Shown: positions 55,450 to 64,000 of the stretch, in pieces
Layout: the number at the start of each line of letters is the position of its first letter
Position numbering within the stretch: position 1 is the first letter of the stretch
The notes under the pieces: model-generated
Told to the model about the DNA's origin: nothing
Seen by the model: the letters and a program-made list of their open reading frames with translations, nothing else
Databases searched by the model: none
Assembly: GCA_963754645.1 (NCBI GenBank)
Contig: CAVWGP010000002.1
Coordinates: forward strand, 1-64,000
Reading direction: 5' to 3'
Length of the DNA stretch: 64,000 nt
Source of the DNA: CAVWGP01 sp963754645
GTDB lineage: Bacteria; Pseudomonadota; Alphaproteobacteria; Bin65
Made by a program: the position numbers and the translations under genes

Positions 55450-55955
55450 GTGCGCGGCCCGAAGCCCACGCCGACCCGCCTCAGGCATCTGCGCGGCAAT
55501 CCCGGCAAGCGGCGGATGAACGGCGCGAGCCGCGGCCCGCGATCTGCATCCCGTTGTGTCCGCGCGAGCTGAGCCTGGCAGCGAGGAAGGAATGGCAGCG
55601 CATTGCGCGGCAGCTTGCGGCGATGCGCGTGCTGAGCGAACTCGACCGCGCCGTGCTCGCGGCCTATTGCTCGGCCTACGGCCTCTGGCTCGAAGCCGTC
55701 GCGGCGATCCAGAAGCATGGTGCCATGGTCAAGTCGCCCTCGGGCTTCCCCATGCAGTCGCCCTACATGGCGGTCGCCAACAAGCAAATCGAGATCATGA
55801 TCCGCATCGCCGCCGAGTTCGGTTTGACGCCGTCAAGCCGCTCGCGGGTTTCCGCCGGCAAAGCCCCGGCTCCGTACGTCAATACCGAGCAGCAGGCCGG
55901 CGAAGAGTCCGATCTTGACTCCTTCCTTGCGGCGAAGCCATCCTGGTTCAACTGA
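55450..55955 (+). pseudogene. Phage terminase small subunit, P27 family (frameshifted)
   Basis: DNA-recognition subunit of a phage packaging terminase. The GTG at 55450 gives the classic start RGPKPTPTRLRHLRGNPGKRRMN; the frame then shifts near 55520 to EPRPAICIPLCPRELSLAA, EWQRIARQLAAMRVLSELDRAVLAAYC, MQSPYMAVANKQIEIMIR, EFGLTPSSRSRVSA. About 168 residues when joined, normal for the family. Followed directly by terminase large-subunit sequence. Confidence 0.82.
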
Positions 55956-56400
55956 CCCTGCGGGCGACTACGCGCGCGCCGTCGTGTCCGGCGGGATTGT
56001 TGCTCGCCGGCTGGTGCTGTCTCGCCTGCGAGCGCCACCTGCGCGATCTTGAAACCGGGCTCGATCGCGGGCTGAGGTTCGACCAGGAGGCGGCGCCCTA
56101 CGCGATCCGCTTCTTCGGCTTTCTGCGGCATCGAAAGGTGAGTGGGCGAAGATGCCGCTGGCGCTCGAGCCGTAGCAGAAGTTCAACGTCGGCTCGGTGT
56201 TCGGCTGGAAGCGCGCCGACGGTACCCGGCGCTTGCGCACGGTCTATGACGAGGTCGGGCGCAAGAACGGCAAGAGCACCCTCTGCGCCGGCGTCGGCAT
56301 CTACTGCCTGTGCACCGACGGCGAGGAGGGCGCCGAAGTCTACGCCGCGGCCACGAAGAGGGATCAGGCGCGCATCACGAGCTGCGCGGATTGCTCATGA
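55956..56400 (+). pseudogene. Phage terminase large subunit, N-terminal fragment with nonsense codon
   Basis: Readable as DYARAVVSGGIVA, then (frame change) CERHLRDLETGL, FDQEAAPYAIRFFGFL, then (frame change) GEWAKMPLALEP-stop-QKFNVGSVFGWKRADGTRR, EVGRKNGKSTLCAGVGIY, GAEVYAAATKRDQARI. The P-loop GRKNGKST is present. A TAG at 56173-56175 stands where the family has tryptophan (EPWQKF), a true nonsense substitution. Sequence resemblance ends near 56390, so about three quarters of the protein, including the nuclease domain, is deleted. A dead prophage relic. Confidence 0.8.
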
Positions 56401-56834
56401 TCGGATGATGGATTGCATCCGCCTCGCACAACGACGGCGCGCCCAAAGTTGGGGTGAATGCGTTCACTGCAGATTTCGCAAAAACTCGACGTAGTCGCGA
56501 GCAGATGAGGCTGAGGGTAGGCACGTTCAACGGATTTTCAAGAAGTACGCCGACGACTGCAATGGCAGTCGCACTCATTTGTCTTTGGCAAAGGGTGCTC
56601 CAGTCCCGCGGCCGATCCGGCACGACGGACGCATCACCCGGCGGCCACTTCTCGGCGGCCTCCAACATCAATATGCCTGCGGATGAATTTTTGTCAGGGA
56701 CAGCGGCCGTCAAGCAATGAATTTTGAAATTTGGCGCGCTACGCCCCTGTCGCTGGGATTGCACAATGGAATGCGGTCGGAGAGACTGATGGCCGAACGC
56801 CGTAAACGCATATCAAAGGCGCGGAGAGCGCATC
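56401..56834. other. 434-bp stretch at the edge of the prophage relic
   Basis: No supported gene. Bases 56657-56703 are the dispersed repeat shared with 6337-6388. The rest is probably mobile-element or phage debris; nothing else is recognisable. Confidence 0.5.
56657..56703. repeat. Dispersed 50-bp repeat, copy 2
   Basis: GGCCTCCAACATCAATATGCC, then CGGATGAATTT and AGGGACA. Close copy of 6337-6388, same orientation, again immediately before an intact catabolic region. Confidence 0.55.
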
Positions 56835-58387
56835 ATGGCTAGTGACGCAAGGGTCGGCCTCGTTCTGCGCGGCGCCCTCATTTACGATTCGGAATTGGCG
56901 CCGCATGTTGGATTTGTCGGCGACATTCATATCGCGCAAGATCGAATCGCCGAGGTTGTCAAACATGGCAGACCCGATGCCGCGGATCGCCTCCTTCAGT
57001 CCGAGCAGGCCGGTGCTCGAAATCATCGACATGCGGCGCAAGCTGGTGACACCCGGATTTGTCAACGCGCACTACCATTCCGCCGACGTTTTACTCAAGG
57101 GATGTTTCGAACCCGCGCCGCTCGAGATGTGGATTTTGAACGCACTGCCGCAGTCTTACGCGCCGCGCAGTCGCGACGAGATCCGGTTGCGGACAATGCT
57201 GGGCGCCGTTGAATGCATCCGAAGCGGCATTACGACGGTACAGGATATGGTGACGCTTCTGCCGCTCGATCATGAACACGTCGACACCGTCATCGAGGCT
57301 TACGAGGCGGTCGGAATCCGGACAATTCTGGGATTGCAGGTGGCAAATGTGCCGCCGCTCGATACCGTGCCCTATTGGCGCGAGCTCATTCCGGAGGATT
57401 TGCAGCGAGTTCTTGTTCGCCGTGCCGGGCGGGCGCGCCAAGGGACCCGATCCGCTCGACGTGATCGAAAGCGAGATTCGGAGCCGGATCGAACGGCATC
57501 CGCGCCTGACTTGGGCGTTGGCGCCGTCCAGCCCAGAACGCTGCACGCGCGATCTGCTCGAACGTATCGCCGAGATGAGCGGGCGGCTCGATCTCCCGGT
57601 CTACACGCACATTTACATCTCCAAGGCCGAAGCGGTAAACGCCCGGCGCAATTTCAAGGGTGCGAATGGATCGCTTGTCGAGCTGTTGCGGACAGCCGGT
57701 CTTCTCGGACCGAAACTCTCGCTCGCCCATGGAGTCTGGCTGATGGACGAGGAAATTGCCGTTCTCGCGAAGGCTGGCGTAAACATCGTCCTGAATCCGA
57801 TCAGCAACATGAAGAACAAGAACGGCGTGGCGCCGATCCGGCGGCTGATCTCCGCTGGAATCAATCTCGCACTCGGCTGCGACAATTGCAGTTGCACGGA
57901 CGCGCAAAACATCTTTCAGGGCATGAAGATGTTTGCCCTGCTCGCCGCTGTTTCGGATCCTGGGATCGGCCCGCCGGACGCGGTCGATGCCATACGCGCC
58001 GCGACCGTGGGCGGCGCGCGCACCGCGGGGCTCGATGGCGACATCGGCGTCATTCGCGCCGGCATGAAGGCGGATCTGACGGTTTTCGATCTTAACGATC
58101 CGTCATTCGTCCCGCTCAACAGCGTCGCCCGGCAGATCGTCTATTCCGAATGCGGGCGCGGCGTCGATACCGTCATCGTCGACGGATGCATCGTCATGGA
58201 AAATCGCGTCATCAAGACGATCGACGAGGCAGCCCTCCATTCCGCCGTTGCGGAGACGATGCGAAGCTTCCGCCCCGAGGCCGAGCGCGTCATGGCGCGC
58301 AATCGGCAGGCTGCGTCCTATTTGCTGGCGGCCGACGAACGCACTTGGTCCCAGGACATCGGCATGCATCGCTACATTTCCCAGTAA
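56835..58387 (+). pseudogene. TRZ/ATZ-type amidohydrolase (frameshifted)
   Basis: Amidohydrolase of the cytosine-deaminase/atrazine-chlorohydrolase group. The ATG at 56835 gives MASDARVGLVLRGALIYD; the frame changes between about 56960 and 57020, continuing IIDMRRKLVTPGFVNAHYHSAD (metal HxH), GAVECIRSGITTVQDM. A second change near 57415 leads to FAVPGGRAKGPDPLDVIE, LPVYTHIYISKAEA, LAHGVWLMDEEIAVLAKAG, NPISNMKNKNGVAPI and NLALGCDNCSCTDAQN (Asp), ending at 58387. All expected metal ligands are encoded. Restored length is about 517 residues. It precedes a complete Liv-type importer, so it probably acts on an imported N-heterocycle or amide. Confidence 0.85.
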
Positions 58388-58824
58388 CAGGCTGATCGGC
58401 GCGTCTATGCCATGTCCCACGTTTGTCCGGGCGGGGTGCAGACGGCACTGATGACGCCGCCGCAATCGCCCTTTCCGCCTGCGGCGCTGGCCGTCGCACC
58501 CCGGCGTTAACTGACCCCTTACCTGCCAGCGGGAATTCGCATAAGCTTTCGTTTTGAAGCTCGCCATGCAGGGACCGACACGAAGCGCGAACTATTGTGG
58601 CACTGGCGGCGGTTCGAAATGAGACAACGATGCCTGCGGAAAATTTCGTTCGTTTTGTTTGCAGACTTGATCGACAACCGTCGGTGCCAACGATCGCGCC
58701 GAAAGTTTCGGTTGCGTTGGCACTGCCGGCGGCGTACGCGGAACAGTAAGGCGGCGAGCATGGTCCGGCAGGACATGCGTCAGCCGCATCGGCAAAAATC
58801 ACAAGTCAGACGTGGGAGAGGATC
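58388..58824. other. Intergenic region upstream of the second Liv operon
   Basis: 437 bases without a supported gene. The promoter for the importer should lie here; I see no clear promoter or operator by eye. GGGAGAGG at about 58812 is the ribosome-binding site of the binding-protein gene. Confidence 0.45.
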
Positions 58825-60060
58825 ATGACAACTCGGCTTGGACACTTCCTGATTGCCAGCGCTTTTCTCGCGGGAGCGGTCCTCAGCGGAGCGCCTTCCG
58901 CCGCTCAAACGGTGCGAATCGGCGCGATCATTCCGGGCAGCGGCCCATTCGCGATCATCGGCGAAGACGTGAAGAATGGATTCTCCATGTATTGGGACGA
59001 GGTTAACAACACCGCGGCGGGTAAGAAAATCGAGCTCATTTTCGAGGACGATACGAACAAGCCCGATGTTGGCTTGACCAAGGCCAAGAAGCTGGTCGAA
59101 CGCGACGGGGTCAAGGTCCTTTCCGGCATCGTTTCGTCGAGCGTCGCTTATGCCCTGCGCGACTACGTCGTCTCGGCCAAGGTGCCGCTGGTCATCACCG
59201 TGTCCGGCGCCGACGGGCTGACGCAGCACGACGCGGCGCCCAATATTTTCCGCACGAGCGCTTCCGGCAGCCAGCAGAGCCATGTACTCGGCGAGTGGCT
59301 GTACAAGACGAAGGGCTACCGCCGCATGATCATTCTCGCGCCGAATTACGCGATGGGTTACGAGCAGACCGGCGGTTTCGCGCGGACATTCAAGGATCTC
59401 GGCGGCAAGATCGTCAAGTCCGTCTACCCGCCGCTGGGCGCGCCCGATTACGGCCCGTTCCTGACTTCGCTCGATCTGAAATCGGCCGACGTCATCGGCG
59501 TGGTCTTCGCCGGCGGCGACGCAATACGCTTCGTGCAGCAATACAAGGAATACGGCCTCAAGGACAAGATACCGCTAGTCGGCTCGGGCCTGCTCACCGA
59601 CGACCTCATCCTGCAGCGGCAGGGCGATGCCGCCGTCGGTACGATCACCACGCTCAATTATACGCAGTCGCTGGACACGGCCGAAAACAAGAAATTCGTT
59701 GCCGCCTATCGCGCGAAGTTCAACCGTGCGCCCACGGCCTATGCCGAGTATTCCTATGTCGGTGCGCGCGTGATCAAGGAAGCGCTCGAAGCGGTGAAGG
59801 GCGATGCCGACAATGCGGATGCGCTGGTCGCGGCGATGAAGAAAGTTCAGTTCGTAGCGCCCCGTGGGCCTTTCAAATTCGACGAGTACAACAATCCGAT
59901 CGGCACCATGTACATTTTTCAGGTGGAGAAGCAGGGCGATACGTATGTCAACAAAGTGATCGACAAGTTCGAGAACGTCTCGCAATTCTACACCTGGGGC
60001 GCCAAGGATTATCTGGCGAAACCGCGCTACAGCGATATCCCCAACAAGTGGGCTGACTGA
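58825..60060 (+). CDS. livK: Liv-type ABC transporter substrate-binding protein
   Basis: 411-residue periplasmic-binding protein. Signal peptide about residues 1-27 (APSAAQ/TVRIG). Blocks: IGAIIPGSGPFAIIGEDVKNGF, LIFEDDTNKPDVGLTKAKKLVE, VLSGIVSSSVAYALRDYV, ASGSQQSHVLGEWLY, APNYAMGYEQTGGFARTF and VFAGGDAIRFVQQYKEYG. Related to, but distinct from, the binding protein at 44724-45980, so a different ligand is likely. First gene of livK-H-M-G-F. Intact. Confidence 0.93.
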   Translation: MTTRLGHFLIASAFLAGAVLSGAPSAAQTVRIGAIIPGSGPFAIIGEDVKNGFSMYWDEVNNTAAGKKIELIFEDDTNKPDVGLTKAKKLVERDGVKVLSGIVSSSVAYALRDYVVSAKVPLVITVSGADGLTQHDAAPNIFRTSASGSQQSHVLGEWLYKTKGYRRMIILAPNYAMGYEQTGGFARTFKDLGGKIVKSVYPPLGAPDYGPFLTSLDLKSADVIGVVFAGGDAIRFVQQYKEYGLKDKIPLVGSGLLTDDLILQRQGDAAVGTITTLNYTQSLDTAENKKFVAAYRAKFNRAPTAYAEYSYVGARVIKEALEAVKGDADNADALVAAMKKVQFVAPRGPFKFDEYNNPIGTMYIFQVEKQGDTYVNKVIDKFENVSQFYTWGAKDYLAKPRYSDIPNKWAD

Positions 60061-60174
60061 GGCCCGGCGTACGACGTCGGCGTTACGACAGGCCGCGCCG
60101 CGTCAAGCTAACGGCGCGCAAGCCGGGCGTGCGCGTCCGCTTGCTTGAAAAGAACGGAACAGGGGAATTTTCTT

Positions 60175-61029
60175 GTGACCTTCTGGGTCATCCAGACGCT
60201 TAATGGCCTGTCATTCGGCGTCGTGCTCTTTCTGCTCGCCGTTGGTCTGTCACTGATTTTTGGGTTGATGCGCATCATCAATCTGGCGCATGGCTCGTTT
60301 TTCCTGCTCGGCGCCTATTTTGGACTGGTGGTGGTCGAGAAGACCGGCAGCTTCTGGTTGGCGCTGGCAGTTGCACCCGCCTTGGTCGCCATGCTCAGCG
60401 TCGTCATGCAGCGCTGGTTTCTTCACCGGCTTGGCCAGAACGAATTGGCTCAGGTATTGATGACCTTCGGCTTTTTGCTGATCATAGCCGATTTGTCGCT
60501 ATGGGTCTGGGGCGGCGAACCGCGCACCCTGCCGAGGCCCGCAATTCTCGAAGGCTCGGTGCCGATTCTGGGCGCGGTATTTCCAATCTATCGGCTGGCG
60601 CTGATGGCGATCGGCAGCGTCGTCGCCATTTTGCTGTGGCTGTTCATCGAGCGGACGCGGCTCGGCGCGGTCGTGCGGGCGGGCGTCGACGACGCGGAGA
60701 TGGTGGGCGGCATTGGCATCGATCTGCCCAACGTGTTTTCGGCGATCTTCGCCCTCGGCGCATTTCTCGCCGGGCTCAGCGGCGTTCTTGCCGCGCCAAT
60801 TCTGGGCATCGGCCCCGGTTCCGATTTCGCGGTCCTTCTGCTGGCCTTTGCCGTTGTCGTCATCGGCGGCCTGGGTAGCATGAAGGGGGCGTTCCTGGGC
60901 AGTCTCTTCATCGGCTTGGTCGACAATTTTGGCAAGGCGCTGATTCCCCAATTTTCCCTGTTCACGATCTTCGTGCCGATGGCAATTGTGCTGGCATTAC
61001 GCCCAACAGGTCTGTTCGGAAGGGCGTGA
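60175..61029 (+). CDS. livH: Liv-type ABC transporter permease LivH
   Basis: 284 residues from the GTG at 60175 (AGGGGAATT upstream); an earlier in-frame start would add about ten residues. Eight membrane segments, with LSLIFGLMRIINLAHGSFFLLGAY split over the first loop, RTRLGAVVRAGVDDAEMVGGIGID, VVIGGLGSMKGAFLGSLFIG and RPTGLFGRA. The gap of 114 bases after livK contains only a weak long-range inverted pair (GCCCGGC/GCCGGGC). Intact. Confidence 0.92.
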   Translation: MTFWVIQTLNGLSFGVVLFLLAVGLSLIFGLMRIINLAHGSFFLLGAYFGLVVVEKTGSFWLALAVAPALVAMLSVVMQRWFLHRLGQNELAQVLMTFGFLLIIADLSLWVWGGEPRTLPRPAILEGSVPILGAVFPIYRLALMAIGSVVAILLWLFIERTRLGAVVRAGVDDAEMVGGIGIDLPNVFSAIFALGAFLAGLSGVLAAPILGIGPGSDFAVLLLAFAVVVIGGLGSMKGAFLGSLFIGLVDNFGKALIPQFSLFTIFVPMAIVLALRPTGLFGRA

Positions 61030-61033
61030 GGCG

Positions 61034-62008
61034 GTGGTGCCAGCCAATCTCGGTCGCAGACAGGCCCTGCACTTCGCCGCAGTGCTCGCCTTCGTCGTAT
61101 TGTTGGCCGTGGCCGCCCGCTGGCTGCCGCCCTATTGGCGCGGCCTGGTGATCGAGGCGCTGATTTGGGCTTTGTTTGCCATGAGCCTTGATCTGCTGCT
61201 CGGCTATACCGGCTTGCCGTCGCTCGGCCATGCCGCATTTTTCGGCGTCGGTGCCTATATCGCCGCGATCGCCGCAGTGAAGTTCGCACTCAATTTTTGG
61301 TTCGCCGCAGCTTTGGGCATCGCTGGCGGCGCCGCCGTCGCCGCCCTGACCGGCGCCATTGTGCTGCGAACGCATGGCGTGTTTTTTTTGATGATTACGC
61401 TCGCCGTGGCGCAAATTCTGTGGGCGGTTGCCTATGGCTGGCGCGACGTGACCGGCGGCGACGACGGGCTGCGCGGTCTTGCGCGCTCGGCCTGGACCCT
61501 GGGCGGGATCGATCTCTCCCGCGGGGAGAATTTCTACTATGTGACGCTGGTCGTATTCGCGCTGAGTGCCGGTGCGATGTCGCTGCTCGTTGCTTCGCCG
61601 TTCGGCCACGCGTTGAAGGGTGTCCGCGAAAGCCCCGCGCGCATGAGCGCGCTCGGCTATCATGTGTGGAGCTATAAGCTGCTCGCTTTCGTTCTTGCAG
61701 GCCTGTTCGCGGCGATCGCCGGGGTCTTGCACGTGCGGTACAAGAATTTTGTCAGCCCCGAAAGCCTGAGCATCGTCGTTTCCGCCGAGGTGCTATTGAT
61801 GGTCATCGTCGGCGGCGCGGGCACGTTGTTCGGCTCGGTCATCGGCGCTTTTGCAATCGTGTTCCTCAGCAACTGGTCGAGCGCCTATACCGACCGCTGG
61901 GTGCTGATACTCGGCGTCATCTACGTGCTGGTGGTCATCGTGGCGCCTGAGGGAATTGTCGGGCTCGGGCGCGATCTCGCGGCAAGGCTGCGCGGGCGGG
62001 CGACGTGA
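61034..62008 (+). CDS. livM: Liv-type ABC transporter permease LivM
   Basis: 324 residues from the GTG at 61034, five bases after the livH stop. About ten membrane segments. Family blocks: LLLGYTGLPSLGHAAFFGVGAY (LGYTGLPSLGHAAFF), RTHGVFFLMITLAVAQI, GVRESPARMSALGYHV, VGGAGTLFGSVIGAFAIVF and VAPEGIVGLG. No long N-terminal extension, unlike the other LivM here. The stop overlaps the livG start (GTGA). Intact. Confidence 0.92.
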   Translation: MVPANLGRRQALHFAAVLAFVVLLAVAARWLPPYWRGLVIEALIWALFAMSLDLLLGYTGLPSLGHAAFFGVGAYIAAIAAVKFALNFWFAAALGIAGGAAVAALTGAIVLRTHGVFFLMITLAVAQILWAVAYGWRDVTGGDDGLRGLARSAWTLGGIDLSRGENFYYVTLVVFALSAGAMSLLVASPFGHALKGVRESPARMSALGYHVWSYKLLAFVLAGLFAAIAGVLHVRYKNFVSPESLSIVVSAEVLLMVIVGGAGTLFGSVIGAFAIVFLSNWSSAYTDRWVLILGVIYVLVVIVAPEGIVGLGRDLAARLRGRAT

Positions 62009-62752
62009 ATCCACTGGTTGTCACCGATGTCAGCCTGCGCTTCGGCGGCTTGGCGGCACTGTCCCAGGTGTCGCTCGCCCTTGAGTCCGGCGAACGGCGC
62101 GCGCTGCTTGGGCCCAATGGTGCCGGCAAGACAACGTTGTTCAACGTCATCGGCGGCCAGCTTCGGCCCGACCGGGGCCGAATTCGAAATTTTTGGCGAG
62201 GACGCCACTGCATTGGCGCCATATCAGCGGGCGCATCGCGGCCTGGCGCGCACGTTTCAAATCACCAGCCTGTTCCCGCGGCTCACGGCAGAAGATAACG
62301 TGCTGCTCGCCATCACCGGACTCGACCGGAGACGTTACCTCATGCATCGGCCGATCCGCGGCCATCGCGACTTGTGCGAGCGCGCGATCGGGCTGCTGGG
62401 CACATGGGGGTTGGAAGCGATTGCACGCGAGCAGGTGAGGAATCTTTCCTATGGCGACCAGCGGCAGCTCGAAATCGTCATGGCGCTCGCCAACGAACCG
62501 AGGTTGCTGCTACTAGACGAACCTACGGCCGGCCTCTCGATCAGCGAAACCAAGGCGGTGACATCTCTGGTCGGGCGGCTCAAGCGCGGTATGACGATCC
62601 TGTTCATCGAGCACGACATGGACGTCGCATTCGAGCTCGCCGATCGGATCACGGTGCTGAGCGGCGGTACGATCGTCGCCGACGGATCGCCCACGGAAAT
62701 CCGCGACAATCCCAAAGTCCGCGAGATTTATTTCGGCGGCGAGCGGATTTGA
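62005..62752 (+). pseudogene. livG: Liv-type ABC transporter ATPase LivG (frameshifted)
   Basis: The GTG at 62005 gives NPLVVTDVSLRFGGLAALSQV, Walker A GPNGAGKTT, then GGQLRPDRGRI; the natural continuation EIFGEDATALAPYQRA, GLARTFQITSLFPRLTAEDN, signature LSYGDQRQLE, Walker B LLLLDEPTAGLS and IEHDMD lies one frame over. One extra C near 62184 explains it. Restored length is about 248 residues. Both neighbours are intact, so a functional importer is plausible if this is a sequencing error. Confidence 0.88.
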
Positions 62753-62760
62753 GGTCGGCG

Positions 62761-63468
62761 GTGCTCGAGGTCCACGACATACACACCTACTACGGCGATA
62801 GCTACGTGCTGCAGGGCGTTTCCTTGAGCGTGGCGCCGGGGCAGGTCGTCGCCGTGCTCGGCCGCAACGGCGTCGGAAAGACGACGCTGGTGCGATCCAT
62901 CATCGGCTTCGTGCCGCCGCGACGTGGCCGGGTGACGTACAAGGCCGAAGATATCACCGGCATGCCGCCGCACCGGATCGCGCGCCTCGGCATCGGCCTC
63001 GTGCCGCAGGGCCGGCGTATGTTTCCGTCGCTCACGACGCGCGAGACGCTCGATGTGGGACGCATCGTCAGCCGTTGGGACAAGAATCGGCGCGGCTGGA
63101 CGATCGCGCAAGCCTTCGAGGCATTTCCGCGCCTGCGCGAGCGTGCCGACCAACGCGCTGGGCGGCTATCCGGCGGCGAGCAGCAAATGGTGGCGACTGC
63201 GCGCGCCCTCGTTGGCTATCCCGATCTATTGCTGCTCGACGAGCCCACGGAGGGCCTCGCACCGATTCTGGTCGAGCAGATGGAAAGTATTATCGCTGGC
63301 CTTAAGAAAGACGGTATCGGCATTCTACTGGTTGAACAGCGCGTGCCCGCTGCACTACGGCTTGCCGACATCGTCATCGTCATGAGCAAGGGACGCATCG
63401 TCTTTCGCGGCACGCCCGACCAGTTGCGCGCCGATGGCGAAACGCGGGAACGGTATCTGGGGCTATAG
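62761..63468 (+). CDS. livF: Liv-type ABC transporter ATPase LivF
   Basis: 235 residues from the GTG at 62761 (VLEVHDIHTYYGDSYVLQGV). Walker A GRNGVGKTT (about 38-46), GLVPQGRRMFPSLTTRE, signature LSGGEQQM, Walker B LLLLDEPTEGLAP, and VEQRVPAAL where most ABC proteins have the H-loop histidine (EQ is usual in LivF). Stand-alone, unlike the fused LivF-like protein at 41644-43872. Intact. Confidence 0.93.
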   Translation: MLEVHDIHTYYGDSYVLQGVSLSVAPGQVVAVLGRNGVGKTTLVRSIIGFVPPRRGRVTYKAEDITGMPPHRIARLGIGLVPQGRRMFPSLTTRETLDVGRIVSRWDKNRRGWTIAQAFEAFPRLRERADQRAGRLSGGEQQMVATARALVGYPDLLLLDEPTEGLAPILVEQMESIIAGLKKDGIGILLVEQRVPAALRLADIVIVMSKGRIVFRGTPDQLRADGETRERYLGL

Positions 63469-63542
63469 GACAGGTCCTCGCGAACTTGCCCAAATTTCGA
63501 GAGCGACGCGCTGTATTCCGCCGTCAATACCGCTGAGCCACG

Positions 63543-64000
63543 TTACGCTCGCTCGAAAACGACCGCGGCGCCGAACGCCTCCTGCGCCGGTACGACAAGG
63601 CGGCCATCGTGCTCGGCAAATCGAATTCGACTCTCCCTGAGCCTAGTCGCCATTCCAGGCAAATCGGCGGTCGTGAACGCAAAGCCGGCCAGATAAGCCC
63701 CCTGGTGCACCGGCGCGCCCGGCAGTTGCGTGGGCACTTCCGCCGCCGGCATGATCGTGACCTTGGAAACGCGTGGCAGCTTGAATACACGATTGCTGCC
63801 CCGGCGCTCGCACTTGGCGCCCGTGAACTTTTCGTAGCGCGCCGCCGCCTCGTCGGGATCGGCCACGGCAAGATAGACATCGGATAGCGCCGTAACTTTG
63901 TTGGGGTGGCCGATGTAGCGCGGCTGATGGATATATTGTGGCGTGACGTGGTAGGCCGCCTGTATGAGGCCTTCGGGCGTCGCATTGTAGTCGAAATGCA
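63543..64000 (-). CDS. Glyoxalase-like VOC-family protein, partial
   Basis: C-terminal 151 codons of a minus-strand gene that enters from the right edge; the start lies outside. Reads HFDYNATPEGLIQAAYHVTPQY, VTALSDVYLAVADPDEAAARYEKF, GAYLAGFAFTTADLPGMATRLR, and ends FGAAVVFERA. The repeated beta-alpha-beta pattern fits the vicinal-oxygen-chelate fold (glyoxalase/dioxygenase-like); metal ligands cannot be assigned with confidence. Convergent with livF, 74 bases apart. Confidence 0.75.
   Translation of the reverse strand, partial: HFDYNATPEGLIQAAYHVTPQYIHQPRYIGHPNKVTALSDVYLAVADPDEAAARYEKFTGAKCERRGSNRVFKLPRVSKVTIMPAAEVPTQLPGAPVHQGAYLAGFAFTTADLPGMATRLRESRIRFAEHDGRLVVPAQEAFGAAVVFERA

Noticed and set aside
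56375..56764. 130-residue minus-strand reading frame
   Set aside because: No recognisable family or ribosome-binding site, and it overlaps both the terminase relic and the dispersed repeat.
1..64000. rRNA or tRNA genes
   Set aside because: No stretch with rRNA-like conserved blocks or a convincing cloverleaf with GTTCRA-type T-loop was noticed; a covariance-model scan would be needed to exclude them formally.

Overview
The window is GC-rich DNA, most likely from a soil- or rhizosphere-type alphaproteobacterium (Hyphomicrobiales or Rhodospirillales). The pointers are the many TRAP and branched-chain-amino-acid-type (Liv) importers, ATP-dependent hydantoinase/oxoprolinase pairs, DUF3489 and P27-terminase phage relics, and IS66, IS630 and rve-type insertion sequences. 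Taxonomy is inference from gene content. I see no rRNA, tRNA or CRISPR array.

Layout. (1) 1-6.4 kb is a patchwork of broken mobile elements (transposase pieces, a large serine recombinase relic cut by a 1.3-kb IS with matching ends) around a frameshifted cbpA-cbpM chaperone pair; two nested sets of direct repeats bracket parts of it. (2) 6.4-23.5 kb is a minus-strand catabolic block with two paralogous modules, each a TRAP importer (dctPQM) plus a hydantoinase pair (hyuA-hyuB), with an Asp/Glu/hydantoin racemase, a phytanoyl-CoA-dioxygenase-like enzyme and a D-aminoacylase; a divergent LysR regulator sits at its head. (3) 24.9-31.9 kb holds an IS66 element, an array of AATTCCCTG motifs, and an orphan DUF499 ATPase gene (a family linked to anti-phage loci) that is frameshifted and beheaded by an IS. 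(4) 32-37.1 kb is a sulfonate/taurine/nitrate-type ABC importer divergent from a sulfatase. (5) 37.1-52.4 kb is one tight minus-strand array: fumarylacetoacetate-hydrolase-family enzyme, alpha/beta hydrolase, two paralogous amidohydrolases, livH-livM-livK-livG, a LivF-type ATPase fused to a Tm-1-like (UPF0261) domain, a PEP-hydrolase-family TIM barrel, a flotillin, an SRPBCC protein and an SRPBCC/quinone-oxidoreductase reading frame. (6) 52.4-56.7 kb holds transposase relics, an IS630 element and a prophage remnant (TSCPD protein, DUF3489, small and large terminase). (7) 56.8-63.5 kb is a plus-strand block of a TRZ/ATZ-type amidohydrolase and a second complete Liv importer; a glyoxalase-like gene runs off the right edge.

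How the genes work together. Most intact genes pair a high-affinity importer with hydrolases for amide, ring-amide, ester or sulfate-ester bonds, so the region looks like an accessory scavenging island invaded and partly broken by mobile DNA. The most unusual unit is in region 5. Tomato Tm-1, an inhibitor of tobamovirus RNA replication, consists of a UPF0261 half and a TIM-barrel half; here bacterial homologues of both halves are adjacent genes, the UPF0261 half is fused to an importer ATPase, and the neighbour is a flotillin.

Caution: about seventeen genes carry single-base indels, many in short homopolymers, while their protein similarity continues in another frame. Some may be sequencing errors. 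Clear substitution-type nonsense codons in the terminase and in one transposase show that at least part of the decay is real.
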